Shown here piece after piece: positions 16,495 to 29,900 of a stretch of DNA of 64,000 bases. The notes beneath the pieces were generated by a model. That model saw only the letters and a list, made by a program, of their open reading frames with translations, had not been told where the DNA came from and did no database searches. The DNA comes from Aptenodytes patagonicus. Lineage: Eukaryota > Chordata > Aves > Sphenisciformes > Spheniscidae. Each line of letters starts with the position of its first letter. Position 1 is the stretch's first letter. A program made the translations under genes and the position numbers. The stretch is taken from positions 4,712,101 to 4,776,100 of the forward strand of contig NC_134950.1 in NCBI RefSeq assembly GCF_965638725.1, in the 5' to 3' direction.

Positions 16495-18469
16495 GCTGTT
16501 AATAGTTTGGACTGTCTGGTGAAACAAGTCTGACTTTAATCAGTGAAAATAGTGTTATTGGCAGTAATAGTTTTTAAAAATCTGCAGTTTGGTACTTAGG
16601 TTAACTTTGCTCTGGAAGCTAGGGGACCTGCAGTAAGATGAACTCCAGCAGCGGGAAGGACGTGGAGCCCTGACCGTAAGGCTCTGCATGCAGGCTGTGT
16701 CATGTAAGATATTGCATCTAAAATGTTTTAAAACTGTTTATGAAATAAAGATGATTGAACTCGCCATTACGACCTTGCATCAGAGAAACACCTCATACCT
16801 GTAGAGGTGACTTGAAGTCTCAGTGCTCCCACACAGTTTTTCTGGCCTTTGGGAACTTCTTGGGCTTCCAGAGGTAGACCAGGAGTTTTAGAAGAGTTCC
16901 TTACAGGATAAAGCATATAGTATTTTCTGCTGAGGACTAGAAACAGCAGAAAGATGCCCTTTCAGTATTATTCAGGATCGTTACATATACTAGGCTGTCA
17001 AAAAAACTGGATTGCCCTAGACTGCCAAAGACGAAAAAAGTGTATTTTGAGACGTGGAAGTCTGGGAACCAATGTTTGGGGAGGGAGAGTCTCTCCCAAC
17101 ATTTGAAGGGATCTACCCACCATCACTCAGCCACATCCTCCATAAAAGTCCCTGATCTATTGTTTGTTTGCTCCTGGACACCAAATATGAGTTATCATTG
17201 CAGTCTTTTTTTCAGTATTACTTAGGTGTGTTAGAAATGAGATAAAGCTAGTTCTAGGCAACTGATAGTTAAAACAGCGACACTGGGTCTGTGCTATCGG
17301 AAGCACCTGGATATCGGAAGCACCTGGAAATCCCAGTGATTTGACCTGAATTCTTCAGTTGACCTTTCAACTGATATATTAAGAATTCAGTGATCTTCTC
17401 AAACTCTCTCCTTCAGAGTTTCTGCCCTCCTTTGCTGTTTCATGTGGGAATGAACATCCCAAGAAGAGGAAGGAGATGGTAGCTGCTCAGTCTGTACTGA
17501 AGCCCTATCAGCTTTTGCATTCGTTTCTGGTATTTCTGTCTGACAAACAAATAAATGATCGGTCTTTTGGCAGCAAAGGCTTAAGCTCATGATTTGCTCT
17601 TAAAACACATCCTGCCTAGTAGTAAAAGGCCTGTTATTTAAAGGGCACTTTTCAAAACAATTAGGACTTTACTAGCAATGTGTTTGCCTTAATGAGTGCA
17701 CTCTGCCAGTCAGAGGAAACAACATAAGCTGATACCTACTGATCTAGGCCAACAGAGGCAGATTAGCAGTGTTACAAGTCAGTTCATGAATGTACTGCAC
17801 ATCCAAGAGTTTTATTTTAATGCTTGAGAAGCGCTAGTTATGATTCAGAATGGCTTCAGTTTTGTTTTGTTCCCAAATATCCACCCCCAATTATGTTTTA
17901 ATTTAGAAGCCTTTGTACCACTCCTATGCTTGTGATAGCTTAATCTGTATGGGTTGCATTCAGCTCTGGTTTGACTTGTTGGACTGGCACCAGAGATAAC
18001 TTTTCATAAAGCCTCAGTCTTACTACGTTGCTGCTGTTGTACGACGTTTGAAGTCAATGTCCTTACAATGTAGGTAGGTCAGCTGCTGGCATTTTGGTAT
18101 GACACAGATTTCTTTTTTAAAGGTTTCAAGAGGTTTTTCTTTTCTCAAGGTGGGCCACAGTAAAGGCTGGTGGTACTGAAGAAGTAGATGCATCGGATGC
18201 AAGCTTGGCTCTGAGTATCTAGCGATAGATATCACAATGGAAGTTGCTGCCTGTTGAGCACATGTGGTCCTGATTTTGATGACTAGCTGAAACCTGACTG
18301 CAGGTTGGGTGATGAGCAGTTAAAAAATATTTCCATCATCTCTATGAAAAGAATCCAGCCTGGGGAGCTTTTCAAATCTGATCAAAACCACAGTTTGTTC
18401 CTGAAGAACTTGAGTGCGGTAGAGTGAATAAGAAAAGCTGTTAAGCAACAGCAAGGAAGAGTTAGAGTG
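16495..18469. other. Intron DNA, no gene recognised
   Basis: Holds one 17-bp tandem duplication (TATCGGAAGCACCTGGA twice, about 17295-17328) and otherwise unremarkable AT-rich sequence. Confidence 0.45.
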
Positions 18470-18670
18470 GCCACAGAGTAAAAAATCTTTCTAGCAATGA
18501 TACTAGTGAAACACTGAAATACGTTGCCTGTGGAGGGTGTGGGCTTTTCTTTGCTAGGTCTTGAAGAACAGGATAGACAAGCATCTGTCAAGAATGACCT
18601 ATGCATACTGTCCTGCCTTGCGGCAAGGTATGGACTAGCCTCCTCCCGCCTTATTTTTAATGGTTCTGTA
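18470..18670 (+). mobile_element. Old CR1/LINE 3'-end relic
   Basis: The order resembles the CR1 C-terminal coding region: AATCTTTCTAGCAATGATACTAG, then a TACGTTGCCTGTGGAGG equivalent of the [14 protein letters not shown] stretch, then a TTGAAGAACAGGATAGACAAGC equivalent of the VFKRRVD-coding stretch, then an untranslated tail. It is strongly diverged and lacks a clear octamer end. Confidence 0.5.
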
Positions 18671-18889
18671 CACACACAGGCTGTTTGAAGTTTGTCTTGG
18701 ATCTTGCTTGGGATCTATGTAAGTTTATCTTGTCCTTTTTTGCTGAAGGTTCCTGCTTCCCTGAGGGATTATCAGTGCATCCTGCAATTTTGTCTCCAGC
18801 TGAATATCTGGATAAGAATCAAACCTCTTCTCTAAGCAGCAACTGTTCACTGTCAGCAGTGTCACCAGTTTTTTATGGCTGCTGTTTGA

Positions 18890-19751
18890 ACAGCTCTACC
18901 AGTGGCTGTTGCAGGGAAAAACAAACATGCTGCCTATCTTTAAAAAAGGGACAGGAGAGAACATGGGGAGTTAATGCTCAGTCAACCTAAATTTGATACT
19001 CAGAAAGATATTTGAGCAAGCTGTTAAACAATCAGTGTGAAAGTACCTGGGGGATAACAAGGGACAAGCTGGAACAAATGCAAATTTTTCATGAGTAACT
19101 GATGTTGGACTTCTGTGGGTTGGTTTTTTTCAATAGAGTAGCTGGTCTAGCTGATAGTGGGGGAGCAGTAGATCTTGACGTTTATTACATATGTGGCATT
19201 ATAATAGCATTGAGTTCTCATAATTACGGTAGAAAAACATGGACTGGATTGAATTACGGTGTGCAAGGTCTGGACACACACACACTGTGGACTAGAGGTT
19301 GCACTGTGGCTGGACTTGTCGCATGTGTGAAAAACAGATGGTTGTAAATGGGGCAGAAAATACAAACCTGATTGGCCCCTGCTAAATCTGCCACCAGATA
19401 ATTTCAAAACAGAATGAAAAAAATTTGAAAATATATATCAGTAGTTTTCTGTCAAATTGGATGGACATAACATGTACAGTCTTACAAGGGTCTGTCTTGT
19501 GGTTGGTACTATTCAATTTTCCCATTAATGGCTTGGCTGATAGAACAGCGAGTACACATATTAATTGTGGGACGGGTGGCTAGCACTTTGGAGGACAGGA
19601 GCAGAATACAAAATGATTTTGATAAATTGGAGAAATGGTCTGAAATCAATATGATGAAATTCAATAAAGACAAGTGCAAAGTATTACACTGCAGAAGGAA
19701 ACATCAAATGCACACATAGAAAACTGATATGAACCGACTAGATACAAGTAT
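18890..19751 (+). mobile_element. Old CR1 reverse-transcriptase relic, 5' part
   Basis: Translations in changing frames recover CR1 ORF2 motifs in the right order. A PIFKKG-like stretch occurs near 18930-18950. An ILRKIFEQ..VKQ..KYLGDNK-like stretch lies near 18997-19060. A VLFNFPINGLAD-like segment (consensus VLFNIFINDL) lies near 19505-19540, and DKLEKWSEINMMKFNKDKCKVLH at 19622-19690. Stops and frameshifts are frequent, so it is dead. It is interrupted after about 19751 by a younger CR1 and resumes at 20331. Confidence 0.75.
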
Positions 19752-20243
19752 GTGGCCAGCAGGAGTAGGGAAGTGATCGTGCCCCTGTACTCGGCACTGG
19801 TGAGGCCGCACCTCGAATACTGTGTTCAGTTTTGGGCCCCTCACTACAAGAAGGACGTCGAGGTGCTGGAGCGTGTCCAGAGAAGGGCAACGAGGCTGGT
19901 GAGGGGTCTGGAGAACAAGTCTTCTGAGGAGCGGCTGAGGGAACTGGGGTTGTTTAGCCTGGAGAAGAGGAGGCTTAGGGGAGACCTCATCGCTCTCTAC
20001 AACTCCCTGAAAGGAGGTTGTGGCGAGGTGGGTGTCAGTCTCTTCTCCCAAGTAACTAGCGATAGGACGAGAGGAAATGGCCTCAAGTTGCACCAGGGGA
20101 GGTTTAGATTGGATGTGAGGAAAAATTTCTTTACTGAAAGAGGGGTTAAACCTTGGAACAGGCTGCCCAGGGAAGTGGTTGAGTCCCCATCCCTGGAGGT
20201 ATTTAAAAGACGTGTAGATGAGGCGCTTAGGGACATGGTTTAG
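19752..20243 (+). pseudogene. CR1 ORF2 C-terminal fragment (truncated)
   Basis: A 163-residue open frame starting in [22 protein letters not shown] and continuing through [42 protein letters not shown] and [21 protein letters not shown], with a natural stop at 20243. This is the well-conserved tail of the CR1 pol protein, downstream of the reverse-transcriptase core. The endonuclease and catalytic RT domains are missing, so the fragment cannot retrotranspose. The apparent start Met is internal to the original protein. Confidence 0.9.
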
Positions 20244-20330
20244 TGGGTGGTGGTGTTGGGTCAGTGGTTGGACTCAATGATCTTAGAGGTCTTTTCCAAC
20301 CTCAATGATTCTATGATTCTATGATTCTAA
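19752..20330 (+). mobile_element. Young 5'-truncated CR1 inserted in an older CR1
   Basis: Contains the last 163 codons of CR1 ORF2 without a break (19752-20243), the short 3' UTR and the terminal octamer array (ATTCTATG-type, 20305-20330). The 3' UTR hallmarks are TTGGACTCAATGATCTTAG, AGGTCTTTTCCAACC and the octamers. The coding part is intact while the flanking LINE is riddled with stops, so this insertion is much younger. The 5-bp string AAGTA occurs at both ends (19746-19750, 20329-20333) and could be a duplication or microhomology, but it is too short to prove one. Confidence 0.93.
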
Positions 20331-20910
20331 GTACTGTAACATCATGCTGATAAAGTGGGTTGCAGTCTAAATATGAATCTACGGTGTGAGATGTTCAAAA
20401 CAGTGAAGTGTTGGATGTAAGTCACAGAAGGTAGGTACTCTGTTTTGTTGGTATAGGTAAGTCTTCAACTTGAAAACTGGGTCCAGTTTGGGCACACAGT
20501 GTTTTGAGAAAGGAACAGAAAAATCAAAATGCTAGGAGAAAACTTGACCTGTATTCAGTGTGGACAGAGATTGTTTAGTCTGAAAAAGAAATATACAAAG
20601 GGAGGAATAATAACAGCCTTCAAATATGTGAAAGGTTGTTGTAAAGAGGACAGTGATAAGTTTTTTCTACATATCTACCCAAGGTTTACTCTTCAGCATG
20701 GCAGATGTAGGTTCATAGTCAGCTGTGAAAACAGCTGTAACATGATCTGCAGGGAACCTCCAGAGTGCCAGTAGTAGGATATTTATCTGAATGGGTTAAA
20801 CAGTTGTCCAACATGCATGGGCTTGGTATACTTCAGCCTGTTTCAGATCTGAATGGACTAGGTTACCTGTTGAGGTCCCTCCAAGCCATGTGTTCCTAGG
20901 AGTGGGTAGT
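20331..20910 (+). mobile_element. Old CR1 relic, 3' part (resumes after nested insertion)
   Basis: Downstream of the young CR1, the same coding order as the older element continues. A LFSLKKKYTKGGIITAFKYVKG..CKEDSDKFF-like stretch (20571-20662) is equivalent to the CR1 [24 protein letters not shown] segment. A 3' end near 20855-20890 (GACTAGGTTACC..GAGGTCCCTCCAAGCC) is equivalent to the CR1 tail. Two segments in the right order and orientation on either side of the insertion identify one older host copy. A second, poorer tail-like segment follows at about 20990-21055. Confidence 0.65.
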
Positions 20911-23900
20911 TGATAGCTGCTGTATAGGAGCTGACTGATGAGTTGAGTAACCCCTAAGTGATGGACTGGGGATCTAAGCATCCTGAAACGGGTCAAATAG
21001 TTTACTGAGGTTTCTCCCAGCCCTCAGCTTCTGCGATTATACACTCTATGGATGTTTCTGAGTACCATGCTAAATGTACAGCAATATTTGCTATCTGGCA
21101 GTGGACTTCATTACGGTCAAGGCTGAACTTGCCTTTAAGAGAGCTGTTCTGCTAGAACAGGCATCAATATGCATCTTGCAACCCTCACTCATTTTGCATT
21201 TTGGGTTACAAATTCTGTCATGCTGAAACAAAGAGGTTTCTCCTCTTTCCCTAAATCCCATGCATACAAACCAGCAATTTCCATAACACAGACAATCATC
21301 CAATCTGTTATCTTGGCAGACACCAATGCCTTTCTGCTTTGGAGGAAGGAAATCTATCCCATAATACACCTGTGCAATATATGGCGATGGTGATTTCGTT
21401 GCTAACCCCCGCAGCAATCAGTTTATGCCCTCAAGCATGGGATTTGATTATCCTTGTCATTATCTTAGCTACAAATGTTATTAGCAGCCATAAAATTGTC
21501 CATTAAAGTGAGAGGAATTACTTGCCTGCACCAAGGGGAGAACAGATAATTTACTACACAGATTTTAAGCCCAAATGCACTGTATTCCAGAAGAGCCCTC
21601 TAAACCTTTGTACAGCCTCCGTTTTTGTATTTCACAACCTGCTTCCCCCTCCATGGGCTTCAAGTCTGGATCTTTATACCATAACAGTGAGATAGATACA
21701 TGCTGTTCTTGAAATAACCCCAGAGATGATGACCATATAGTTCCTCATGTTCTGGAAGTGCAGATGCCCAAACTTTGGTTGGGTTCCATAATTTCTAGAC
21801 TTCAGTGTTGGTCCAGGCTTCATTGACACACAAACAATTCTGGATGCCTTGGGCTGACTTGGCATCCACAGACTGACTGTACATCACTGGTTGAGTGTAG
21901 GATCAGTTGATCTGCTCCTCGCAGGGTCATTTTTATAGGTTTTCTTGATACTGCAATATTAGGTTTTTAGGAGAGGAAGAGATGATGTGTCACAGGGGCC
22001 AAGAAAAGATGCTGTGTCTAAGTGGGTGAGAGCCAGGGTAGTGTCTGAAAAATACCTTTGTCTTCACTGGGACTGGCTGATTCATTCCCTTCCCACCACC
22101 CTGTTAATTCCTGTTCATAAACCGTTTCACCGTAAAGCTGCTTTTTTATTCCCATGTGGTATTGTGTTCCCACCCCCTTCCATCAAGAGGGAGCGGGAGA
22201 GACCACCTACGTCTTTCCCAACAGACAAAAATGGTGGATCCTGACAGACTGGGACAGATTCTGATCACAGTTGCTCTCTGTAAATCCTGTGGAACTTGGT
22301 TGGTTTGGTGTATTTGTTTGCTTTAAACTGAGATGAATGTGTGCGGAATCTGGTCTGGAGAGCCTGTATTTTGAAGGAAGCATCCCCTCCTACTCACCCA
22401 ACAAATTCACACACATAGAGTGTAGCATCAATATTAGCTCCTGTAGCAAATGGAAAATGTGGCAGTAGCCTGAAAGGAACAGAAAATGTTCCCAAACAGG
22501 GCTTAAAAAAGTAAATAAACATCATATAACCAACAAAATCAATACAGTTCTGTATTAGCCATTACAGATATCTCTGTCTTTGTCTCCATCATACTGTGCA
22601 CATTTCAGTGCTGTGGAAAATGTATAACCCAGGGGACCTCATTTCAGAACTTGGAGATAGTATATTAAATGCAGGGTCTGGGATAGAAGGCCTGACAGAG
22701 ATTGATGTTAAATAACAGAAGAGGTTTTCCCCTTCTGCTCCCCGAAAGAGCATTAACTGAACCAAACAAGTGTAAATTTATATCCAAAATGGATATATAT
22801 TCATGGGTGTTACAACGTTATTAGAAACAACTCCTCAAAAGCTCTTTTTTTCCTGAGTCATCTCCACTGACTTAAAAAATGACTTTGCAAGAACAAACAT
22901 TAGGTTCAGGACATCCAAGAGGGGACAGCCTTTTAGCTTTCTACATTCTAAAAGCTTTATATTCCTCAGCTGCTCTTCTGCTTGGAGGGAATCCTAGATG
23001 GAGGAATGTCCTTAAGCTTTCCAGTCTATGCCTCACGGCCTTCTTCTGTTACTCGTCAAGTCTTCCAGCACAATCAGTAATATTCAAGCTATTCTTGTGG
23101 GCTTCTCTATTGAATTTGTTCAAGCCAAGCTGCTCTTGGCTGCTGAAGGCATTCCCTCTTCTCCTCTTCCTTTGAGAACTTGATGTCCCTATTGATCCAG
23201 GAAGCAAGAGACAGAACTGCGGACCAAGCAGGTGGTTGATGATCTTCCCAACCAGAAGACCGTGTCATCAGCTGTCTCAGTGGAAGTTGTGTTAGATTTG
23301 AAAGGAGGAAGTGCTCCTGTGACCCAGGGCCATTCTTTGGTTGCTTGCCTAATACACGTAATATAGAGGGAACATCCTGTGTCTTTTGAATTGTGACTTT
23401 TGCTTCCATTCACAGTGCAGAGCTCTTTGCCAAGGAGAGGCTGGCAAGTTTTCCTGCACAGCACATTGGTAGAGACTTTGAAGAAGAGGAAGAAGCTGGA
23501 AACGTCTATTAGGACAAAATGGACCATTGCTTGGAATCCTTCATTCAGGTGATTTCCTGAAACAGAAATGTCTGGTTTTGGTGGTCTTCAGTCTCCTAGT
23601 GTTTTAGTTCTGTATATCAGAAAAGGTGTGCACGCTTACTGAGGCTGCTGGAGAGGCTGCTGCTTGCTTTTCTATTAGAATGATAGCATTACCTGTTGAT
23701 TGATAGATAGACAGATAATTTATCTTCTTTTGTATGTAACCTTTTAATGTGACATGCTCCAACTCTTTTACAAGTGTCCGTAGGCCCTCTGGGAGGTCCA
23801 CAGTGTTTCATCTTGAAGGGGAGACAGAAGGCTTTTGTTGCTCCTCTGGCTTCTCCTATAGCTCCCAGCCGCAGTGCTCGATGTCAGTCTTGCTGCTCAG

Positions 23901-26900
23901 AGTGCCTGCAGCGTGCGCAAGACCTGGGGGCCCGGGTTTCTTGTCTCTTTAATGGCATTCTGTGAGCTTGCGTTCAGAGAGAGACAGAAAGATCAAAGGC
24001 TGTGCAAGTGCACTGTGTTTGATTTTGCTTACACCAATATGAATCGATTGACTTCACTGAGTTATGCGGGATTTACAGCTGGGAGAGAACAGATTCTGAC
24101 CTAATGGCTCCAAAAGAGGCTTTTCTTGGATGAGCAATGTAATTAGAGCACTGGAACAGACAGATTTTGTGACTCATCTGTGGGTCCGCAGTCTTTTCTT
24201 TGCTTCTAGTAGGGTGTTCACTAATGTCACCACACTTTCATTTCACCATTGGGCTGATCTAATGATGGACCAACCTTTGCTTGAACAGAGATCCCTATTC
24301 AGCTGCAAAGCATCCTCCAATCTTCATGTCACTGTACAAACTTTATTTACTGCAGAGCACTCTTGGAAGGGACCAGCAAGCTCAGGGCCAGGCACTGGGG
24401 TAGTGGAAAATTTCTCCTTTCTTCCTCTGTTAGAGAAAAGCAGAGGGTTAAAAGAAATAGTAGATGTGAGGCAGGGAGCAGGGAGAACGGATTGATGACT
24501 GTATCTACTTACTAATACCAAATATGTGTCTTAGCAAGGGGAAAATGGTGGAACACATGTGCCAATGTTAACCTGCTTGGTATAACCAGTTGGAAAGCTG
24601 TACATGCATTTTGAGATTGGTAAAGCTCCTTTTCAGAGCTGGTTGGAGGTCTGGGGATGAAATATTTTTGTCAGAAGATACCAATTCATTGAGACTGCAA
24701 GGCATCACTTTGGGAAACTTTGCTGAGAATGTTCCTCAAGTTTGGGGAAGAGGAGGTAATGGTCAGTGTAAGAGGGACTAAGCATCTGTTTGGAATGAGT
24801 GGAGGTAAGCATAGTCACAGGCTTGGGCTTGTCTTCTCCAGGTGTCTGGAGGCTATGCTGGGCACAAGGGCCTGATGGAGAGGTGGCAGCACTGAGGAGG
24901 TGGAGGTCGTGCAGCTTTGGCTGCCGGTTCTCCTTTGGTCCCAGTGCAACAGGAATTGGAGTCAGGGGCCAGCTGTTGCAGTTTGGCTGGTGGCCATGAC
25001 CATGACAACAACAGTAGCAGGGTTGTGTCAGGGCTGAGTAGGCAGAAGCCCCTACCCTGCTGCACACATAGTCCCACCTCTTTCTCACACACCTCTCGTT
25101 TCAGCTGAGCTTGAGCTGTGAGGCTGCTTCAACCCCAGGGCTGTTGCACTGGCAGGCAGCAGTGGCCTTGCTTTGGTCCACCAAAGTAACAAGGAGACAG
25201 TAGTTTCAGGAAAGGGTAGGGAGGCAGTGATGGAATGGACTAGAGTTTAGCATGGGATGGGAGAGGTGAGGCAGAGACACCATATCTGGCATCACTGAGG
25301 GTTCCTCCAAAAAGATTAGGGGCCATTGATATAGGGAGCCCAATGGAGGTGTCTGCCTTACGTGTAACCCTGCCCTTTGTGCCTCTGTGCTATCTTCTGA
25401 AACCTTCAAGATGCCAGGGTGCATCTGCTCCAAAATCACAACCTACTGCAGCTATACCTCTGCTAGATTTGGCTTTCCTAAGTGAGTTGCTGCTGGTGTG
25501 GTACTCAGCACAGATTGTAAGACCCACCTGGGAAGAAGGTGAACTGCTATGTGCTGAATTGTGTGCCTCACCACTTGGCAGTGACAACAGCACAGCTATA
25601 TCTGAGTTGGATTTGATGTTGGTTTTCTTCTGATTTGCCACTCACTGAAACTTAGAGCCAGTCATGATGATTGGTCCTGTCCTTGGATTTGAGCCCTGAT
25701 GCACCGGGCTCTGTACCAGCATGAAATTCAGGGTAATTTCAAAAAAGTGTCTAGAAGACCACAGAACTAAAGCTCCATTTTCAAAAGTAGCTTTTGCACT
25801 TAGGAGGCTAGTTTCCAAGCCAAGTAAGCTCATACCTGCCAAATACGGGTTTAGAAAACAGGTTGGTTGGGGTGTGAAGTCATTGAAGAACATGTGAAAA
25901 ATATGCCGTTCAGGACAGTTTAAAACAAAGGGGTACAGGTGCCTGGTGACTCTGAGTCCTCTGGTAATCCACCTCTTCAGCTACCTGTCACACAAACTTC
26001 TCTTGGAAGATTTTCCTCTCCTGTTACTCCTGAGGGAGTAAGTCACCACGTGAAGTATTAATGAAAGCTGCAGTAGGTGCTGGTCTGCTTGTACATAGAA
26101 GTTAAAACTGCTCTTTCTGCATGCTGGCTCATGAGGTGCCAGCTCCTGTTGATATTCACAGAAGCTTGATGAATACCTGTAAAACATGAGAGTAAGTCAC
26201 TGCCTTGGAGAAATTTCTGTTGCTTTGAAACAAGACACAAATGAGTGCAACAAGTAATAGGATGGAAGGAGAAGAAATAATGAAAATAGTAACAGTTATG
26301 TTCTGCTAATTGCTCTCAGTTGTCACCATCACTGACTAGATGAAGAATTTATCCCAAGAAACATATTGGCCTTATGGGTTAGTTCAGGGACACCTTTTGT
26401 GTCCAAGATGCTGTGAGAAACAATGCCTGGAGATGTTTTTTGGAGAAGCCAAGAAATACTAGTCACAGCTGGCACAAATGGCATTGCAGATGGGGAAGTG
26501 GGTGATGAGAAACGGGAGCTGGGAAAGATGGAGCAGGGCTGTGTGGTCATGAAAAGCTTGAAGGTGTTGTGGGAAAAGGAGAAGTCAACAGAGAGGGAAG
26601 GGTGCAGTTCTTGGGGTATTGTGCTGCTCAGAATGGAAGCATTGACAATGGTTTCCTCTGATGTTTTTTTCAAGATAGATGAGGATATCCCGCCTGAATG
26701 GGGTAGCCTGCAGGTACAAAACATTACAGCTTGTGTGAGCGCTGTTTAGAACAGTTGCATCTTGATTGACCTACCCTGGGATGCAAGTGGGAATTGGACT
26801 TGGCTGAGGGCTTTCTTTATGCCTTGCATGGTTGTGGGGATCTGGATGCAGGATGCACTTTCCTTTCCGAAAGAGTCTGAAGCTACAGATTTTATTTTTT

Positions 26901-29900
26901 AAGCCTCCAGAGATAAGCACTACCATACGTTCCCAGGCTGTTTGCACTGCACAGCTATCTGTAATACGGTCTAATACAACGTAAGAGGTTCACACAGCTT
27001 ACAAAGCTGCAACGTAGGCAGGGTTCAAGCATCCCAGCACAGTGTTGCCTGACCCTACAGGTTTTTGTGTGCTCTCTGTACTAGGTTTAGCATCCTAGCG
27101 TCGGCCTCGTTTGTAGCACAACTCTTTTTAATGGTCACCAACACTTTTCAGCAAACTTTGGGGTTAAAACACTGGTGGAAGAGCTGTAAAACTCTTCCCA
27201 CGCTTCGGACCTGTGGAGGTATTTGACTGTGGAAACAGTCATACCTCAGCAGGATTAGATAGTGTCCGAGTAGAAATGCTAGACCTATGGCATTGAAGCC
27301 AGGTTGTTGATCAATAATCTGCAATCCTAATTTTCCAAGCCCAAATACTTCATACTGACTTCAGCTTTGTGGACACCTTCTAGCTTTGGGTGTCTTGAAA
27401 ACAGACCTCCAAGGAGGGAAGCTGCTATTGCCAATGTGTGGCAGATACGTTGATGCTTCTGTTTTCAGTCTGAAAAGTGGGGGCAGGGCCACGTAAGCCT
27501 TCCTGGAGCTGTTCTCTAGGTTAAACCACGCTCGGGGAATACTAAATAATGTCGTTATTACTTGTGTGACTGAAGAGAGCAAAATTACCTCGGGGAAGAA
27601 GGAACCGGCCAAATCCACTCTCCTGGCCACATCGCCCCGAAGAAGAATTTTGATTGTGAGCAGCACAACTCCATGCTGCCGTGATGTTCAGCTGCCGTCA
27701 TTGTAATGCTGAGGCAGACGTGCTGCTTCCTCTCCGTATTGTGTATTTTGAGCACGTTTCAGTAGTGCTCTGAGTTAACATTTTTTTTCTCTTCCTCTAC
27801 AGTGCCAGTCATTGCCTTTTCTTCATTTTAGTGATTAATTGCTCTAAATACTCCTGCTCCTGGACTGCGGGAGTACAATTTCTGAGCTGTATTTCATTTG
27901 AACTTGCTATGCAAGTACAAGCGAACTTGGGGGAGTGCACACACCCACGTATTGCTAGGTAGAAATGGTTGCCAAAAGGACACCAAGTAAAAGAACAGTT
28001 AGTTCTTAAACAAGGGTATAATCTAATAAGCCAAAAAAGAGAAAATTACATGCTGGAATCTTCAGTGCCTTCCCCCTCCCCCCAGTTTCAAAATTTACAG
28101 CTAGTACAACCCCTGACTAGAGCAGTGCTTTAAATATATATAGGCATCTGTGCTTCTAAGAAAAGGAAGTGTGTCTGTTTGGGGAGCTGTGTGGAATGAG
28201 TTGGTGGATCTCAGTCCAACTTCTGGCAGCCAGGTTTTCACATCACTCAAAGCCACCCCCTTGCCCAGCCCCCCTCCAGGGCTCGTGCCAAGCTCTTCAT
28301 CTCTTCCTTGTATGATCCCACCTGCCTTAGCACCTTCTGCAGAGATGGAGTGTTTCTCATTTTCGACTGTGGTTCTTCTGGGCTGACGCTGAGACATGCT
28401 GCTGGCCTGTCAGCCCTGCACGTGGAGGGTAGGATTGGCTGTCTTCTTGCTCTCTCCCCCAGTGCAGCCGATCCTTTGCACATCGCTCCCCACGATCCCC
28501 ATGTGTTAGACGCTTTTAGCCATCCCCGTGACTGGTTTTGCCTGGCATGTGGCATCATCTTTTCAGCATGCTGAAAAGAGGCCAACTAGAAGGCACGGTG
28601 CTGTCTTGTGTTAGGATCATGGCACGTCCCCTGTCATAGGGTGGACGTGCTGACACGCACCTCTTCTGGGTCTGGTGTGCCAAATGTATCAGGAATATGG
28701 ATGTTGTCTGGGATGTCGTAGGGCAGCACTTCTTCACCTTTTCTGTACCGTGTCTCCGTTTTGTTACAGGCAAAAAGCTTCAGGACTTGCAACAAATTTA
28801 GCAGCTCAGGAATAGAAGGTTATTTCGAACGTGCTGCCTGGAGGTTACAATTTCCTCCTCAGCTCCTAGGTGGAAAATCCATGGCTTGCTGCTGCCCTCC
28901 TTCATCTGTTCTTAGGATGTCCATTGCCAGGACCCTCAATCTGGTCTTGTTTATGTGCTGCCTTCCAAACCTCACTGTGGGAGTTATTTCTTACAAAGCT
29001 GTCGCTATGCCTGGGTGTGTTTAGCTGTTTAACGATCCTCTTGTGCCCCTTGAAAAGCACAACAGCCCTTTCTGATGAAAGCGGCACTCTGCAGGCTGAG
29101 TGCTTTTACCTTGACTCAAAAACTTAACAGGAAATGTTAATTGCTTTAGTGGTGTTATTGTTGAAAAAGGCACGCCGCTCAGACTAGCTCGGAAAGGTGA
29201 GTTGTGGTGCTGATAAGGGAGAGAGCAATCTATGCGAGTCTGTGAAAAGTCAGTAGTGCCTAGGGCAAATTCAAATGTGGAATGGAAATATCTCAGTGGT
29301 TTGCTGCCTTGTTGCTTTTGTCTGGAGATGGCAGAACTGACTGGCATCTCAGGGCTGTGTTAACTTCTGCACTGCTTTGTCACAGGCTCTGGGCTTCTTC
29401 GGTGTGCTGCCTGTGCTGCTTTTCTCTCTTATGGCAAGTGGCCAGCTGCAATGGAAACGCAAAGGGGAGAGGTAAAAGAGGCTCTTTAGGGAATGCATTA
29501 GTTACAGGAGTCATGAAGGACATGGGCAAGGCGGGTGCTTGCTTTTCTCCTAGACTCAGAGATGCTGTGGATGGAACAGCATGATCAAATTCAATGTTCA
29601 TTCAAACCTGGGATTGAGTAGGTCACAAAAAGGTGACACAGCTCTCTGGGAGCCTGGGCCCAGAACGAGGGCATATGACCCCAGAAACATGAGGATGTCC
29701 CAGCAAGTTCACTTTCCCAGCTCCCATCTGCCATAAAGCCAAATCAACATGGCCTTGTAGTCGCTGGTGGTTTGAGATTTAGACGATGTGTCTTCATGTC
29801 TCAGGCTTGCTCTCTTTGGTGCTCAGGTGACCTAACCTATACTTTTCTGATGCCTCAGCTGTTTTAGTTTGGGGTATTTTTTCCTTCAATTTTTGAGCTC

